A stretch of 46,076 nucleotides of DNA. Origin: CAZOVB01 sp964583095 (lineage in GTDB: Bacteria; Planctomycetota; Phycisphaerae; SM23-33). Location: contig CAZOVB010000033.1 in assembly GCA_964583095.1 (NCBI GenBank), positions 1 to 46,076 of the forward strand, in the 5' to 3' direction. A program made the translations under genes and the position numbers. Shown piece after piece: positions 25,038 to 33,430 of the stretch (position 1 is its first letter; each line of letters starts with the position of its first letter). The notes under the pieces are model-generated. The model was given only the letters and a program-made list of their open reading frames with translations. It had not been told where the DNA came from and did no database searches.

Positions 25038-25556
25038 CTATTCGAGGACCGGCGCGAGGATCTTCGCCTCGTCCCTGGCCACGGACTCGCCCATGACCTT
25101 GGCGATGTTTCCGCCGAACATCTTTCCCATCAGTTCGGTGTTCATGCTCGAGACCATGACCTGCCCGTCTTCATTTTCGTAGACCGCTATCGCACAGGGC
25201 ATGAGCGTGGCTACGTATCGATCCGTCCCGAGGACATCCGCGGCGTACTGCGGCTTGCAGAGTTCGACCACCTTCACCCGGTAGGGGAATTCTACACCCT
25301 GCCGGGCCAGCGATTTCTGCAAATCCCGTGTGCCGCTGTGCGTCCAGCCGTTTGCGACGATCGATTCTTCCAGCGCCTGAACGGTTTGGTCGAAGCCACG
25401 CTTGCTGGGTCTGTCGTGGATCATCATCCCGAGCATCATGGCCCAGCCGACGAGGCCCACGAGGGCGGCGCCGAGGACGAACCCGGCCAGGCCGATCATC
25501 AGGGCCTTTGCGCGGCTTTTTCCGGCGGAAGTCTTTCTGGTTTCTTGAGCTGTCAT
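25038..25556 (-). CDS. DUF302 family membrane protein
   Basis: The 172-residue product has one membrane segment (about 19-45) followed by a DUF302 domain. Family landmarks are 'VVELCKPQYAADVLGTD', 'VATLMPCAIAVYENEDGQVMV' (in part MPCAIAVYENEDG) and 'SSMNTELMGKMFGG'. DUF302 proteins occur with thioredoxins and in sulfur-compound or RND-related operons, but their biochemical role is not established. It lies between thioredoxin and the RND transporter with gaps of 24 bases each. Confidence 0.85.
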   Translation of the reverse strand: MTAQETRKTSAGKSRAKALMIGLAGFVLGAALVGLVGWAMMLGMMIHDRPSKRGFDQTVQALEESIVANGWTHSGTRDLQKSLARQGVEFPYRVKVVELCKPQYAADVLGTDRYVATLMPCAIAVYENEDGQVMVSSMNTELMGKMFGGNIAKVMGESVARDEAKILAPVLE

Positions 25557-25580
25557 GTTCTTCTTTGCTTTCCCGAGGGG

Positions 25581-25904
25581 TTACAGGGCGTTTTCGAGCA
25601 GTTCGCGCAGGGACTGTCCGTTCTGGAGCCCTACCAGCCGGAGTACTTCCTGGCCATCCTTGATCAGCAGTAGCAGCGGGATGCCGCTGACGCGAAAGCG
25701 TGCGGCCAGGTGGGGATTCTCATCCACGTTGACCTTAGCGATCCGGACCCGGCCCTGGAATTCCTCGGCCAGTTGCTCCAGGATGGGGGTCTGCATGCGG
25801 CAGGGCCCGCACCAGGGCGCCCAGAAATCCACAAGGGTCACACCGTCGGCGACGGCGGTTTCGAAGTTCGTTTCGTTCAACTCGGACATGAGAGCGTTTG
25901 GCAT
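25581..25904 (-). CDS. Thioredoxin, first gene of the exporter operon
   Basis: The 107-residue product is a complete thioredoxin with active site WCGPC (Cys32 and Cys35), Pro in 'SGIPLLLLIKDG', and no signal peptide, so it acts in the cytoplasm. ATG 25902-25904 is chosen because AGGAG lies 8 bases upstream; an ATG twelve codons earlier is not supported. It is the first of five same-strand genes with a sigma-54-type promoter about 60 bases upstream. A dedicated cytoplasmic thioredoxin in a transporter operon suggests thiol chemistry on the cargo or on the DUF302 and CNCGVC parts. Confidence 0.92.
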   Translation of the reverse strand: MPNALMSELNETNFETAVADGVTLVDFWAPWCGPCRMQTPILEQLAEEFQGRVRIAKVNVDENPHLAARFRVSGIPLLLLIKDGQEVLRLVGLQNGQSLRELLENAL

Positions 25905-25961
25905 CGTGTATCTCCTGTGCACGGATCTCGGCGGCGCCACCTGCGACGCCGGTTGACTTGA

Positions 25962-25977
25962 TGCACAGGCTGTGCCA
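25962..25977 (-). promoter_or_regulatory. Sigma-54 (-24/-12) promoter of the exporter operon
   Basis: The minus strand reads TGGCACAGCCTGTGCA. It has GG and GC exactly ten bases apart and matches TGGCAC-N5-TTGCA with one change. Transcription would start near 25951, about 47 bases upstream of the thioredoxin ATG. A sigma-54 activator gene lies directly upstream on the same strand. Confidence 0.68.
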
Positions 25978-26043
25978 GAATAGCATTGTCTGCTCGGATA
26001 TCACATAAGACCAAATATATAAACTGTTTACGGTTAGGAAGAA

Positions 26044-26059
26044 CTGAGAGAACTCTCAG
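26044..26059. promoter_or_regulatory. 16-bp dyad, possible sigma-54 activator site
   Basis: CTGAGAG-AA-CTCTCAG is a perfect dyad centred about 100 bases upstream of the predicted sigma-54 start. Size and position fit an upstream activating site for a bacterial enhancer-binding protein. Confidence 0.5.
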
Positions 26060-26063
26060 CAGG

Positions 26064-26126
26064 AAGCGCAAACTGAAGATAACAGGTGGCGCCAACAGTT
26101 TTTGTCAGTTTGCGCTTGTTGGCGCC
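26064..26126. repeat. Two interlocked inverted repeats
   Basis: Repeat A is AAGCGCAAACTGA (26064-26076) with TCAGTTTGCGCTT (26105-26117), 13 bases and perfect. Repeat B is GGCGCCAACA (26088-26097) with TGTTGGCGCC (26117-26126), 10 bases and perfect. They are ordered A-B-A'-B', so the two stems interlock. They begin 8 bases past the stop of the activator gene and lie about 115-175 bases upstream of the sigma-54 start. They may be regulatory sites or a 3'-end structure of the activator mRNA; no T-run follows. Confidence 0.7.
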
Positions 26127-26134
26127 TTGGAGGC

Positions 26135-27523
26135 TCAGAGGTCGATTCCGAGTCGCTTGAGTTTCTTGTAGAGTCCGGCCCGGGTGATGCCGAGGATCTC
26201 GGCTGCCCGGGTCTTGTTGCCCTCTGCCGCGGCCAGGGCGTCGCGCAGATCCCGGGCTTGGGAGTCCGGGTCCCGGGTTGACTGCCCAGCGGAGTTCTCT
26301 GAGTTTTCTGGTGGGGTGACCTGGATCCGGCGGATCTCTGCCGGCAGGGCCGAGGCGGACAGAACCTTCTGGCCTGCGGGGGTCAGGGCAAAGGCATGCT
26401 CAAGGGCGTTTTCAAGCTGTCGCACGTTGCCGGGCCAGGGACAGGCCATCAGGAGGTCCATGGCCTGAGCGTCCGGTCCGCTGACTTCGCGGTGGTAGCG
26501 GCGGTTGAACTGCTTGCAGAAATGCTCTACCAGATGGGGGATGTCCTCACGGCGGTCCCGCAATGGCGGAACGTGGAGCGTAACGACGTTGAGGCGATAG
26601 TAAAGATCTTCCCGAAAGGCTCCTGCCTGGATCCGCTTGTGCAGGTCTCTATGCGTTGCAGCCAGGATGCGGACATCCACATCCCGGGGCAAGGCTTCTC
26701 CTACACGCGTCACCTGCCGCTGCTGGAGGACCCGGAGGAGTTTAACCTGGGCCGGCTGGGGCAATTCCGCCACTTCGTCCAGAAAGAGGGTTCCGCCCTG
26801 GGCCTGTTCGAAGCGGCCGGGCTTGTCCTGGATGGCCCCGGTGAAGGCTCCCTTCGCGTGCCCGAACAGTTCGGCTTCGATCAGTCCTTCGGGCAGGGCC
26901 CCGCAGTTGACGGGCAGGAAGATCTTCTCTTTCCGGGACGAGTGGGAATGGAGCGTTCTGGCTACGAGTTCCTTGCCGGTTCCCGTCTCGCCCTGGACAA
27001 TCACCGAGGCGTCGGTAGAGGAGACCAGTTCCATCGCCTCGAAGAGCTTGCGCATCTGTTCGCCGCCCCCAATGATCTGCCCGTATCGCCCCAGCTGGGC
27101 GATCTCGTGTTCCAGCGACAGGATTTCGGTTCGGGCCTCGGCGATGACACTTACGTCCACGAGGATCTGGATGGCGCCGACGGTGTTGCCGTTGTCGTCG
27201 AGGACCGGCTGGGCCTTTCGGACCACCGGGAGATGCTTTCCATCCTTGCGACGTATCTCGAGTTGCTCATCCCAGATATCCCCGGCCCTGCCGAACGGAC
27301 ACATCGTTCGCAGCACGTCGGGGTCCTGTGCGGCCGAGAACATCAGGCTCAGGCCCTGGCAAGTCTTTCCGACGATCTCCTCGGGAGAATAGCCTGTCAG
27401 ATCCCTGCTGAAGGGATTGGCATAGGTGATCCGCTGAGAAGCATCCAGCAGGAATACCGCGCAGGGGATCGTCTCCAGCAGCGCCTTGCGGAATCGGTTA
27501 TCGAGGAGGTCGGCTCGTTCCAT
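26135..27523 (-). CDS. PAS-domain sigma-54-dependent transcriptional activator
   Basis: The 462-residue protein has an N-terminal PAS domain (about 8-130), a coiled linker, an AAA+ domain and a Fis-type helix-turn-helix. The AAA+ domain carries Walker A GETGTGKE and the sigma-54 contact loop GAFTGA, so it should remodel sigma-54 holoenzyme at -24/-12 promoters. The HTH is at the end (NKTRAAEILGITRAGLYKKL). The PAS domain contains several Cys (TIPCAV, GKTCQG, TMCPFG) that could be redox- or ligand-linked. There is no receiver domain. The next gene downstream begins with a sigma-54 promoter, which makes the exporter operon the likely target. ATG 27521-27523 has AGGA upstream. Confidence 0.92.
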   Translation of the reverse strand: MERADLLDNRFRKALLETIPCAVFLLDASQRITYANPFSRDLTGYSPEEIVGKTCQGLSLMFSAAQDPDVLRTMCPFGRAGDIWDEQLEIRRKDGKHLPVVRKAQPVLDDNGNTVGAIQILVDVSVIAEARTEILSLEHEIAQLGRYGQIIGGGEQMRKLFEAMELVSSTDASVIVQGETGTGKELVARTLHSHSSRKEKIFLPVNCGALPEGLIEAELFGHAKGAFTGAIQDKPGRFEQAQGGTLFLDEVAELPQPAQVKLLRVLQQRQVTRVGEALPRDVDVRILAATHRDLHKRIQAGAFREDLYYRLNVVTLHVPPLRDRREDIPHLVEHFCKQFNRRYHREVSGPDAQAMDLLMACPWPGNVRQLENALEHAFALTPAGQKVLSASALPAEIRRIQVTPPENSENSAGQSTRDPDSQARDLRDALAAAEGNKTRAAEILGITRAGLYKKLKRLGIDL

Positions 27524-27631
27524 GCCGCCCGATCCTATCGATTTACATCTCTGCCGGCAATGCTGCGCACGGCTTGCATCCGACCGCTGCAACCTTGCAG
27601 GTCCTCCAGGCCAGACCCCGGCCGCGCCGGA

Positions 27632-28819
27632 TCAGGAAGCCAGGGCATCGACCCGGAATTGCCTCTGCTGGTTGGCGATGCCCTGTTCCTTGGCAAGGGC
27701 CAGTCGCACGGTGAAGTGGAAGCGGCTGCCCTGACCCACGCGGCTGGAAGCGGTAATCTCGCCTCCCATCAGGTGCACAATCCTTGCCGCGATGGCCAGG
27801 CCCAGGCCTGTCCCGCCGAATTCCCGCGTATTGGATCCATCGACCTGTTGGAAGGCGTCAAAGATCTCCTGGAGCTTGTTGGGGGGGATGCCTTTGCCGC
27901 TGTCTCGAACCGTAAAACCGATCCGGACGAAATCCGTTGATTGGCTGAGGGTATCGACGCTGACCTCCACTCTCCCGGAGGGCGTGAACTTGATCGCATT
28001 GCCGATGACATTGTTAAGCACCTGGCTGAGGCGCCCGGAATCTCCCACAACCCATTCCGGGACGTCTCCGAGGTCCAGGATGAAGTCCAGTTCCTTGTTC
28101 TCGGCGCGTTGCCCCAAGGCGGCCAGGGTCGTTCGGAGCAACTGGGGCAGGCAGAAGGATTGTTCTGTGAGAAGCTCCTGGCCGGTCTCGATCCCCGCAA
28201 AATCCAGCAGGGCCCGGATGATGTTGTCCAGCTCGTCGGCCGACTGTCGCACAACCGAAAGGTACTCCTTCTGGGTCGGGTCCAGCGGAGTTTCCAGGGC
28301 CAGTTCCGTCATTCCCATGATGCCGTTGAGCGGAGTGCGAAGCTCGTGGGAGAGATTGGCAAGGATTTCATCCTTGGCACCGCGAGCCTTTTCCGCATCT
28401 TCGGCGGTGCGGACCAGGGCTTCGTTGGCCTCCTGAAGTTTGCCGGCCAGGATGTCTCGGCTGGAGATCATCCCCACCGGTTGGCCGTCTTTCATCACCG
28501 GCAGATGCCGGATGCCGTTTGCAGCCATGATCAACTGCGCCTTGGCCACGCTGGTTTGCATGTCGCAGGAGATGATCTCGCGCGTCATGACCTCGCCTAC
28601 GCAGACGTCCTGGGGGGGTTGGGATATCCGGACCAGGCAGCGGATGACGTCCCTTTCGGTGAAGATGCCGACCAGTTGGCCCGACTCGCGGACCAGCAGG
28701 CAGCCGACTTCCTTCTCTTCGAGCCTGGCCACGGCGTTGGAAACGGATTCGCCGGCATCTATGTCGTAGATCTTGCCCATGCGACGGGCGAGTCTCTGGA
28801 TCCGACTGATATCGGACAT
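27632..28819 (-). CDS. CBS-domain sensor histidine kinase
   Basis: The 395-residue protein has no membrane segment. A tandem CBS module (about 8-128) should bind an adenine nucleotide or similar ligand. It is joined by a short coiled coil to a HisKA domain with the phospho-acceptor His158 (ANLSHELRTPLNGIMG). The catalytic ATPase domain follows with N box (NNVIGNAIKFTPSG), G1 (DSGKGI), F box and G2 (GTGLGLAIA). AAGGAG lies 7 bases before the ATG. The gene is 108 bases upstream of the sigma-54 activator on the same strand. No receiver-domain partner is encoded in the window, so its output is unknown; it may act on the PAS activator by other means or on a distant regulator. Confidence 0.92.
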   Translation of the reverse strand: MSDISRIQRLARRMGKIYDIDAGESVSNAVARLEEKEVGCLLVRESGQLVGIFTERDVIRCLVRISQPPQDVCVGEVMTREIISCDMQTSVAKAQLIMAANGIRHLPVMKDGQPVGMISSRDILAGKLQEANEALVRTAEDAEKARGAKDEILANLSHELRTPLNGIMGMTELALETPLDPTQKEYLSVVRQSADELDNIIRALLDFAGIETGQELLTEQSFCLPQLLRTTLAALGQRAENKELDFILDLGDVPEWVVGDSGRLSQVLNNVIGNAIKFTPSGRVEVSVDTLSQSTDFVRIGFTVRDSGKGIPPNKLQEIFDAFQQVDGSNTREFGGTGLGLAIAARIVHLMGGEITASSRVGQGSRFHFTVRLALAKEQGIANQQRQFRVDALAS

Positions 28820-29119
28820 GCTTCTTCTCCTTTGGGGTACTTCAAGCGAAGGGACCGCTATCTTCAGGTGTCGGAGCTTTCGCTGCCTGGCTTTAACAGT
28901 GCTTCAGGCGGGCAAGTCTTTGGCAGAACAGGCCTTTTCTGAATCGGCAAGATCCGAAAGACCGGACACATTGCCGACGATCCGGGCGTTGCTGATGTGG
29001 GTTTCCACCCATTTCTTTTCTGGCATTTCCCGATGGGCCCGTCGGTACTGAACCGTTCCGGCCATATAACCGAAAGGATAGATGTCCAGCAGATGCCCAC
29101 CCGACCCCCAGGAGGAAAA
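28820..29119. other. Divergent intergenic region between kinase and HD-GYP genes
   Basis: I see no gene in these 300 bases. A weak sigma-54-like TGGCTTTAACAGTGCT (28888-28903, plus strand) has GG and GC ten bases apart, but the -12 element is poor. No sigma-70 promoter stands out. Confidence 0.35.
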
Positions 29120-30295
29120 ATGTCAGGAGTCAGGAGAACCGCCGAGAGAATTCTGCCAAGCCTGTCGGCGGCCACCGACCAGATCTGCGATACTTCGAGT
29201 CTACACGAAATGCTCCACGCGGTGACACACGAAGCCAGGAATCAGCTTGCTGCAAAGGCAGCTGTGCTCTACCTCCTCCGGGCCGGGAGCCTGGAGCCGG
29301 TGGCAGCTTCTGCCCCGGGCCTGCTGGCCGGTGGGGCGGACTGGTTCGATTCCACATGCTTTCCTGCCGACCTGGATTCTCCGATCGGGTACGTGGCGGC
29401 CACGCAGTGTCCCCTGATCCTCTCTGCTGAAGAGCCGGTTCCCGCCGATGCCGGCTTCCAGGATCCCCTGGAGTACTGCGACTGCCTGGGGGAGTTGGAA
29501 GTCCGGGCAGCGACGATCCTGCCTCTCTGCGACGATGAGAAGAAGATCCTCGGCGTGCTGGTGGGATACAACCCCCGAAAGCTCCACGGGCCCAGCAATG
29601 TTGCCGGGGAAGTTTCCATGCTGGCCAGGATGATCTCCCTGGATGTCCGGAATGCGATCCTTCGATCCCGCCTTCGGGAAATGCAGTTGGATACCGTTTA
29701 CCGTCTGACCCATGCGGCTGAGATGTGTGACGAGGGGATGCACGATCACATTCGCCGCATGAGCCGGACATCGGGGATCCTTGCCCGAACACTGGGGATT
29801 CACGCCCGCCAGGCGGAGTTGATCGAGAACGCCAGCCCGATGCACGATATTGGCAAGTTGGGGATCCCTGAGGCGATCCTGCGAAAACCTCGGCAACTGG
29901 CCCAGGAAGAGCGAAAGGTCATCGAAACGCATGCTCGCATCGGGGCCGACATCCTGCGGGGTTCGAGCAATGAGATCCTGCATACAGCCCGGAACCTGGC
30001 CTTGACGCACCATGAACGCTGGGACGGCCGCGGATACCCGCAACGCCTCCGGGGCGGTCAGATCCCCCTGGCCGGTCGCATCGTCAGCCTCGCCGATGTC
30101 TTTGACGCACTGGTATCGCCGCGATGCTACAAGCCGGCCTATTCCCTGCCTGTCGCGATCGGCCTGGTTCAGCAGCAACGGGGCAGGCAGTTCGATCCGG
30201 AAGTGGTCGACGCATTCTTCACCTCGCTTCGGGAAATCCTGGCCGTCTACGCCAAGGCAGAGGCCAAGCGATCTTCGCAGACCCAGGTAGCCTGA
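29120..30295 (+). CDS. GAF-like/HD-GYP domain protein (likely c-di-GMP phosphodiesterase)
   Basis: ATG 29120 has a strong ribosome binding site (AGGAGG, 5 bases upstream). The 391-residue product has a GAF-like sensing domain (about 25-190) and an HD-GYP domain (about 200-380). The catalytic landmarks are HDIGK at about 242-246 and HHERWDGRGYP at about 297-307, both intact. HD-GYP enzymes break down cyclic di-GMP, a second messenger for surface polysaccharide and biofilm. It is cytoplasmic and divergent from the kinase and activator genes, so it could respond to the same signal. Confidence 0.9.
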   Translation: MSGVRRTAERILPSLSAATDQICDTSSLHEMLHAVTHEARNQLAAKAAVLYLLRAGSLEPVAASAPGLLAGGADWFDSTCFPADLDSPIGYVAATQCPLILSAEEPVPADAGFQDPLEYCDCLGELEVRAATILPLCDDEKKILGVLVGYNPRKLHGPSNVAGEVSMLARMISLDVRNAILRSRLREMQLDTVYRLTHAAEMCDEGMHDHIRRMSRTSGILARTLGIHARQAELIENASPMHDIGKLGIPEAILRKPRQLAQEERKVIETHARIGADILRGSSNEILHTARNLALTHHERWDGRGYPQRLRGGQIPLAGRIVSLADVFDALVSPRCYKPAYSLPVAIGLVQQQRGRQFDPEVVDAFFTSLREILAVYAKAEAKRSSQTQVA

Positions 30296-30376
30296 CAGCC
30301 CGTTTGTAGCCGGCGACACAGTCCCTTCGCGTTGTCCTTGTGATTGTCCAACTGCACGTTCCCTGAACGCAGATCA

Positions 30377-31378
30377 TCACCGCAGGTCGCAGGCCCTCTC
30401 GGCCGGCAGAAGGTCGCCTTCGGGCGTTAGGTAGCGGACTTCACAGTGGAGACGATGCCCGATGCGGTCGCAGACCGCGTTCTCGATGCGGGAGATGAGT
30501 TTCAGTACATCACGGGCTGAGGCCTGGTCTGTGTTGACGATGAAATTGGCATGTTTCCGGCTCACCTGGGCCCCTCCGGCCCGCCAGCCCTTGCAGCCTG
30601 TCTCTTCGATGATCCTGCCCGGAGGCCCCCAGGCTTGGTAGAGAAGGGGGTCGGACAGAAAGACGCTCCCGCAACTGGGCCGGCGTGGAAACTTGCGTCT
30701 TCGCTCTTCGAGGATTTCCTTCATCCGAGAGCGGATCGCCCGTGGATTGTCCTGAACCAGATGCAGATGGGCGCCCATGACCCAGCGTGTGCCTCCCTGA
30801 AAAATACTGCGGCGGTAACCAAAGCCACAATCTCGGGGTTCCAGGCACTCCAGCCGACCCCGCGAATCGCAGACTTCCACGCTCTGGATGCACTGGCCGA
30901 CGTTTTGTCTTTCGCTGCCGCCGTTCATGGCTACCAGGCCGCCCAGGCTGCACGGGATTCCCGCCGCATGTTCCAGCCCTGCAAGCCCCGCCTGGCAGGC
31001 GCGAAGCGCCAGGCGTGGGACGCTCATTCCGGCCTGGACGCGAACGCCGGTGCCCTGAATGATGCACCGGGACATCCTGCGCGAGATACAGACGACCACC
31101 GCGCGGATGCCTTCATCCGGAAAGAGCAGGTTGGATCCTCGGCCGATAACGACGAACTTCATCTGATGCCTTTGGAGCAGCGAGATCAGATCCGCAAACT
31201 CGTGGGGACTGTCAGGTTCCACCCACAGATCAGCGGGGCCTCCGATACGCCATGTGCAATGCCCAGCCAGGGGCTCGTCGGTCCGGACACGGGCGTTGAT
31301 TTTCCGACGGATCTGCTGGGCAAGATCCTTTTTCAGGTCGGCTTTTCGGTCCTCTCGCAGCGGCATGGGCGAGAGCAT
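30377..31378 (-). CDS. murB: UDP-N-acetylenolpyruvoylglucosamine reductase
   Basis: MurB makes UDP-MurNAc with NADPH and FAD, the second committed step of peptidoglycan synthesis, in the cytoplasm. The product has the FAD-binding 'VIGRGSNLLFPDEG', 'GIPCSLGGLVAMNGG', the catalytic Ser in RPSCGSVF, and 'GCKGWRAGGAQVSRKHANFI' (in part GGAQVSRKHANFIVN). The catalytic-loop form suggests the type II MurB subgroup. The start is uncertain: ATG at 31376-31378 gives 333 residues, while ATG at 31364-31366 or an upstream TTG are possible. It is presumably a single gene; no mur cluster is beside it. Its presence fits the recent view that planctomycetes do carry peptidoglycan genes. Confidence 0.88.
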   Translation of the reverse strand: MLSPMPLREDRKADLKKDLAQQIRRKINARVRTDEPLAGHCTWRIGGPADLWVEPDSPHEFADLISLLQRHQMKFVVIGRGSNLLFPDEGIRAVVVCISRRMSRCIIQGTGVRVQAGMSVPRLALRACQAGLAGLEHAAGIPCSLGGLVAMNGGSERQNVGQCIQSVEVCDSRGRLECLEPRDCGFGYRRSIFQGGTRWVMGAHLHLVQDNPRAIRSRMKEILEERRRKFPRRPSCGSVFLSDPLLYQAWGPPGRIIEETGCKGWRAGGAQVSRKHANFIVNTDQASARDVLKLISRIENAVCDRIGHRLHCEVRYLTPEGDLLPAERACDLR

Positions 31379-31418
31379 AGCCTTGGGTCGGCCCGTCGGC
31401 AAGACCGATTCGATGGTC

Positions 31419-33344
31419 TCAGCGTTTGGCGCGTCGCCGAAGGAGTCCGATCGATGCCGTGGTCAACAGCAGCAGGGCCGAGGGCTCGGGCACTACGCCG
31501 TAGACCTCGATCTCCGTTGCGGAGGTGTAGGGTCTCAGGCCTCCGGCTTGTCCGACCAGACGGATCGCGCTGCCCTCGATGGCCTCAAAGGAAAGCTCGA
31601 TTGACTGGAAGAACTCAAGAGGATCCAGTTGCTGATCAAGTTGCAGCGAATCGACCTGCACCCACTGGTCGTCCTGGAGGACTTCGACATCGAGTTGGGT
31701 GAAAAACCCTCCGTAGGGCTGGGAATCATTCGGGTCGCTGTTGATACCGTTGTAACGGACATCGCCTTCAAAGAACTTCAGGGCTTGGAAGATCACTTCC
31801 TGATCGAAATGTAGCTCATAGGCGTCGGTGCGGGGGGCATCGCTTGCGTCATAGGTATCGAAGGCCAGGACGCCGCTGTAGCGGAGGTCGGACATGCCGT
31901 CGATCAGACGCTGCTGGTCTCTCCGGTCGTATGTCGGGCCGTCGGGCATCACCAGGCCGTTGCGCGTCACGACGACTTCTACGCTTCCACCTTGCTGGAG
32001 GATCTTCCCGACCAGCCCGGCCGGGCCAGAAGGGGGCAGTACGCTGCCCGGGCTCAGGGCGTCCAGGCCGGTGTTTCCGTCGGGCAGGGAATAGAGCGTT
32101 CCGGAAGGCCCCTGGACGATGCTTCCGCCACCGGCAAGTATCTGTCGTTCTGTTGCGGTCTGCATCATGTCCAGAACGTTTGCCATCGTCCACTGGTCCT
32201 GGTCCAGGACGACGGTGGTACTGTCGTCGTAGACCCCGGGGAGGTTGGGGTTGTAGCCGGCCGCGGCCAACTCGGCCAGGATGCTGCCTTGTCCCTTCAT
32301 CATGCCGATCAGCCCGCCGGCGGTGGCGGGGTTGCAGTCGGAATCCTTCCCACCCCGCACGCCAAGCTCGACGGTTTTCATGAAGCTGCCCTCTCCGTAG
32401 AGCAGGGCCAGGGCTGTCAGGCCCGTGTTCGACGAAGATTCCACCCAGGACCCGGCTCTTCCCCGTTGGCCGGCAAAGGTCAAAATCGCATTCCGGCTGG
32501 TCAACCAGTCATCGGCCTGTCCGTCGGAGAGATCCTCCTGATACAACCTGCGTGCTTCTGTGACGATCCGTCGCGTCCAACTGCCTTCGGGCAGCGCCTC
32601 CAGACCATCTACGACCAGGTCTTCCACGTCGGAAGAAAAGGGGGCCTGAGCGTACATGGCCGCATAGAACTGCGCGGCGTGCACCGGATACCCTTCATTG
32701 GTGATGCCTCCGAAATCGCCGGCCAGATCGACCGCTCTCTGCCGCATTCCCGGTGTGAGGGCTCCGAGAGACTCGGTGGTAATCTGGCTGTCGATGGCCC
32801 AGCCTGCGTGTATATTCCACTTGACGCTTCCCGACTGGGAAGCCGTCTTGCCATGTTCGTGGATCTGATACCAGGCCTGGCGATTCGCGATATACAAACC
32901 ACTGAGGTTCAATCGGTTCTGCCACAGTTGGGTTCTGTCGGCTGGGCCGGGAGCGGCATCTCCACTGAGCGTGTGGAGATAGAGAAACTCCAGGCTGGTA
33001 TCGTCGTCCCCATTCCAGACACTCGAACTCCCGGCCGGGGAGGGCACATAGCCCGGTGAAGGGGACGAAGGAGGCTTGGGGTAGAATTGCCCCTGACTCA
33101 AAACATCCCACTGGGGGCTGTAGGAGGTGATGGGAATTGGCGAGGCGTATTGGGTGCTGCCTTCGTAGGTTACGTCGTTGAGGCCCTCGACTTGTCTCCC
33201 GGCATAGTTGCCAAGCAGTTGCCCGGTCCACATGCCGGCCAAGCAGTCGCGATGGACGTCCGCATCGAGGGTTCTCTCCGCCAGGGCCTGTGAAGGCAGG
33301 CCAACAGCAGACAGCAGCAAGACGGCTACGGTGATGTGTTTCAT
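31419..33344 (-). CDS. Exported ADP-ribosylglycohydrolase-family protein with PEP-CTERM tail
   Basis: ATG 33342-33344 has GGAGG 6 bases upstream. The 641-residue product has a signal peptide (MKHITVAVLLLSAVGLPSQALA). Its main domain carries the DraG-like metal sites: DCLAGMWTGQLLGN (about 33-46), NGDDDTSLEF (about 111-120) and GGKDSDCNPATAGGLIG (about 330-346). A beta-rich domain of about 170 residues follows, possibly discoidin-like ('IRLVGQAGGLRPYTSATEIE'). The C-terminus is a PEP-CTERM signal (VVPEPSAL, hydrophobic stretch, LLRRRAKR). DraG enzymes usually act in the cytoplasm on ADP-ribosylated proteins or small molecules, so an exported, surface-directed form is unusual and its substrate is open. 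Confidence 0.82.
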   Translation of the reverse strand: MKHITVAVLLLSAVGLPSQALAERTLDADVHRDCLAGMWTGQLLGNYAGRQVEGLNDVTYEGSTQYASPIPITSYSPQWDVLSQGQFYPKPPSSPSPGYVPSPAGSSSVWNGDDDTSLEFLYLHTLSGDAAPGPADRTQLWQNRLNLSGLYIANRQAWYQIHEHGKTASQSGSVKWNIHAGWAIDSQITTESLGALTPGMRQRAVDLAGDFGGITNEGYPVHAAQFYAAMYAQAPFSSDVEDLVVDGLEALPEGSWTRRIVTEARRLYQEDLSDGQADDWLTSRNAILTFAGQRGRAGSWVESSSNTGLTALALLYGEGSFMKTVELGVRGGKDSDCNPATAGGLIGMMKGQGSILAELAAAGYNPNLPGVYDDSTTVVLDQDQWTMANVLDMMQTATERQILAGGGSIVQGPSGTLYSLPDGNTGLDALSPGSVLPPSGPAGLVGKILQQGGSVEVVVTRNGLVMPDGPTYDRRDQQRLIDGMSDLRYSGVLAFDTYDASDAPRTDAYELHFDQEVIFQALKFFEGDVRYNGINSDPNDSQPYGGFFTQLDVEVLQDDQWVQVDSLQLDQQLDPLEFFQSIELSFEAIEGSAIRLVGQAGGLRPYTSATEIEVYGVVPEPSALLLLTTASIGLLRRRAKR

Positions 33345-33430
33345 GAGTGTCCTCCAAGTCTGAAATTCAGTATGCCCGCAGTCAACAAGTGCGTAATGGA
33401 TAATACATTCATCGCCTGGGGCGGTCAACC

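Noticed and set aside
28888..28903. Second sigma-54-like site before the HD-GYP gene
   Set aside because: GG and GC are ten bases apart, but the -12 half is poor and the leader would exceed 200 bases; I keep it only as a weak possibility.
29343..29353. GGTTCGATTCC, resembling a tRNA T-loop
   Set aside because: It lies inside the HD-GYP protein gene and has no acceptor stem or anticodon arm around it.
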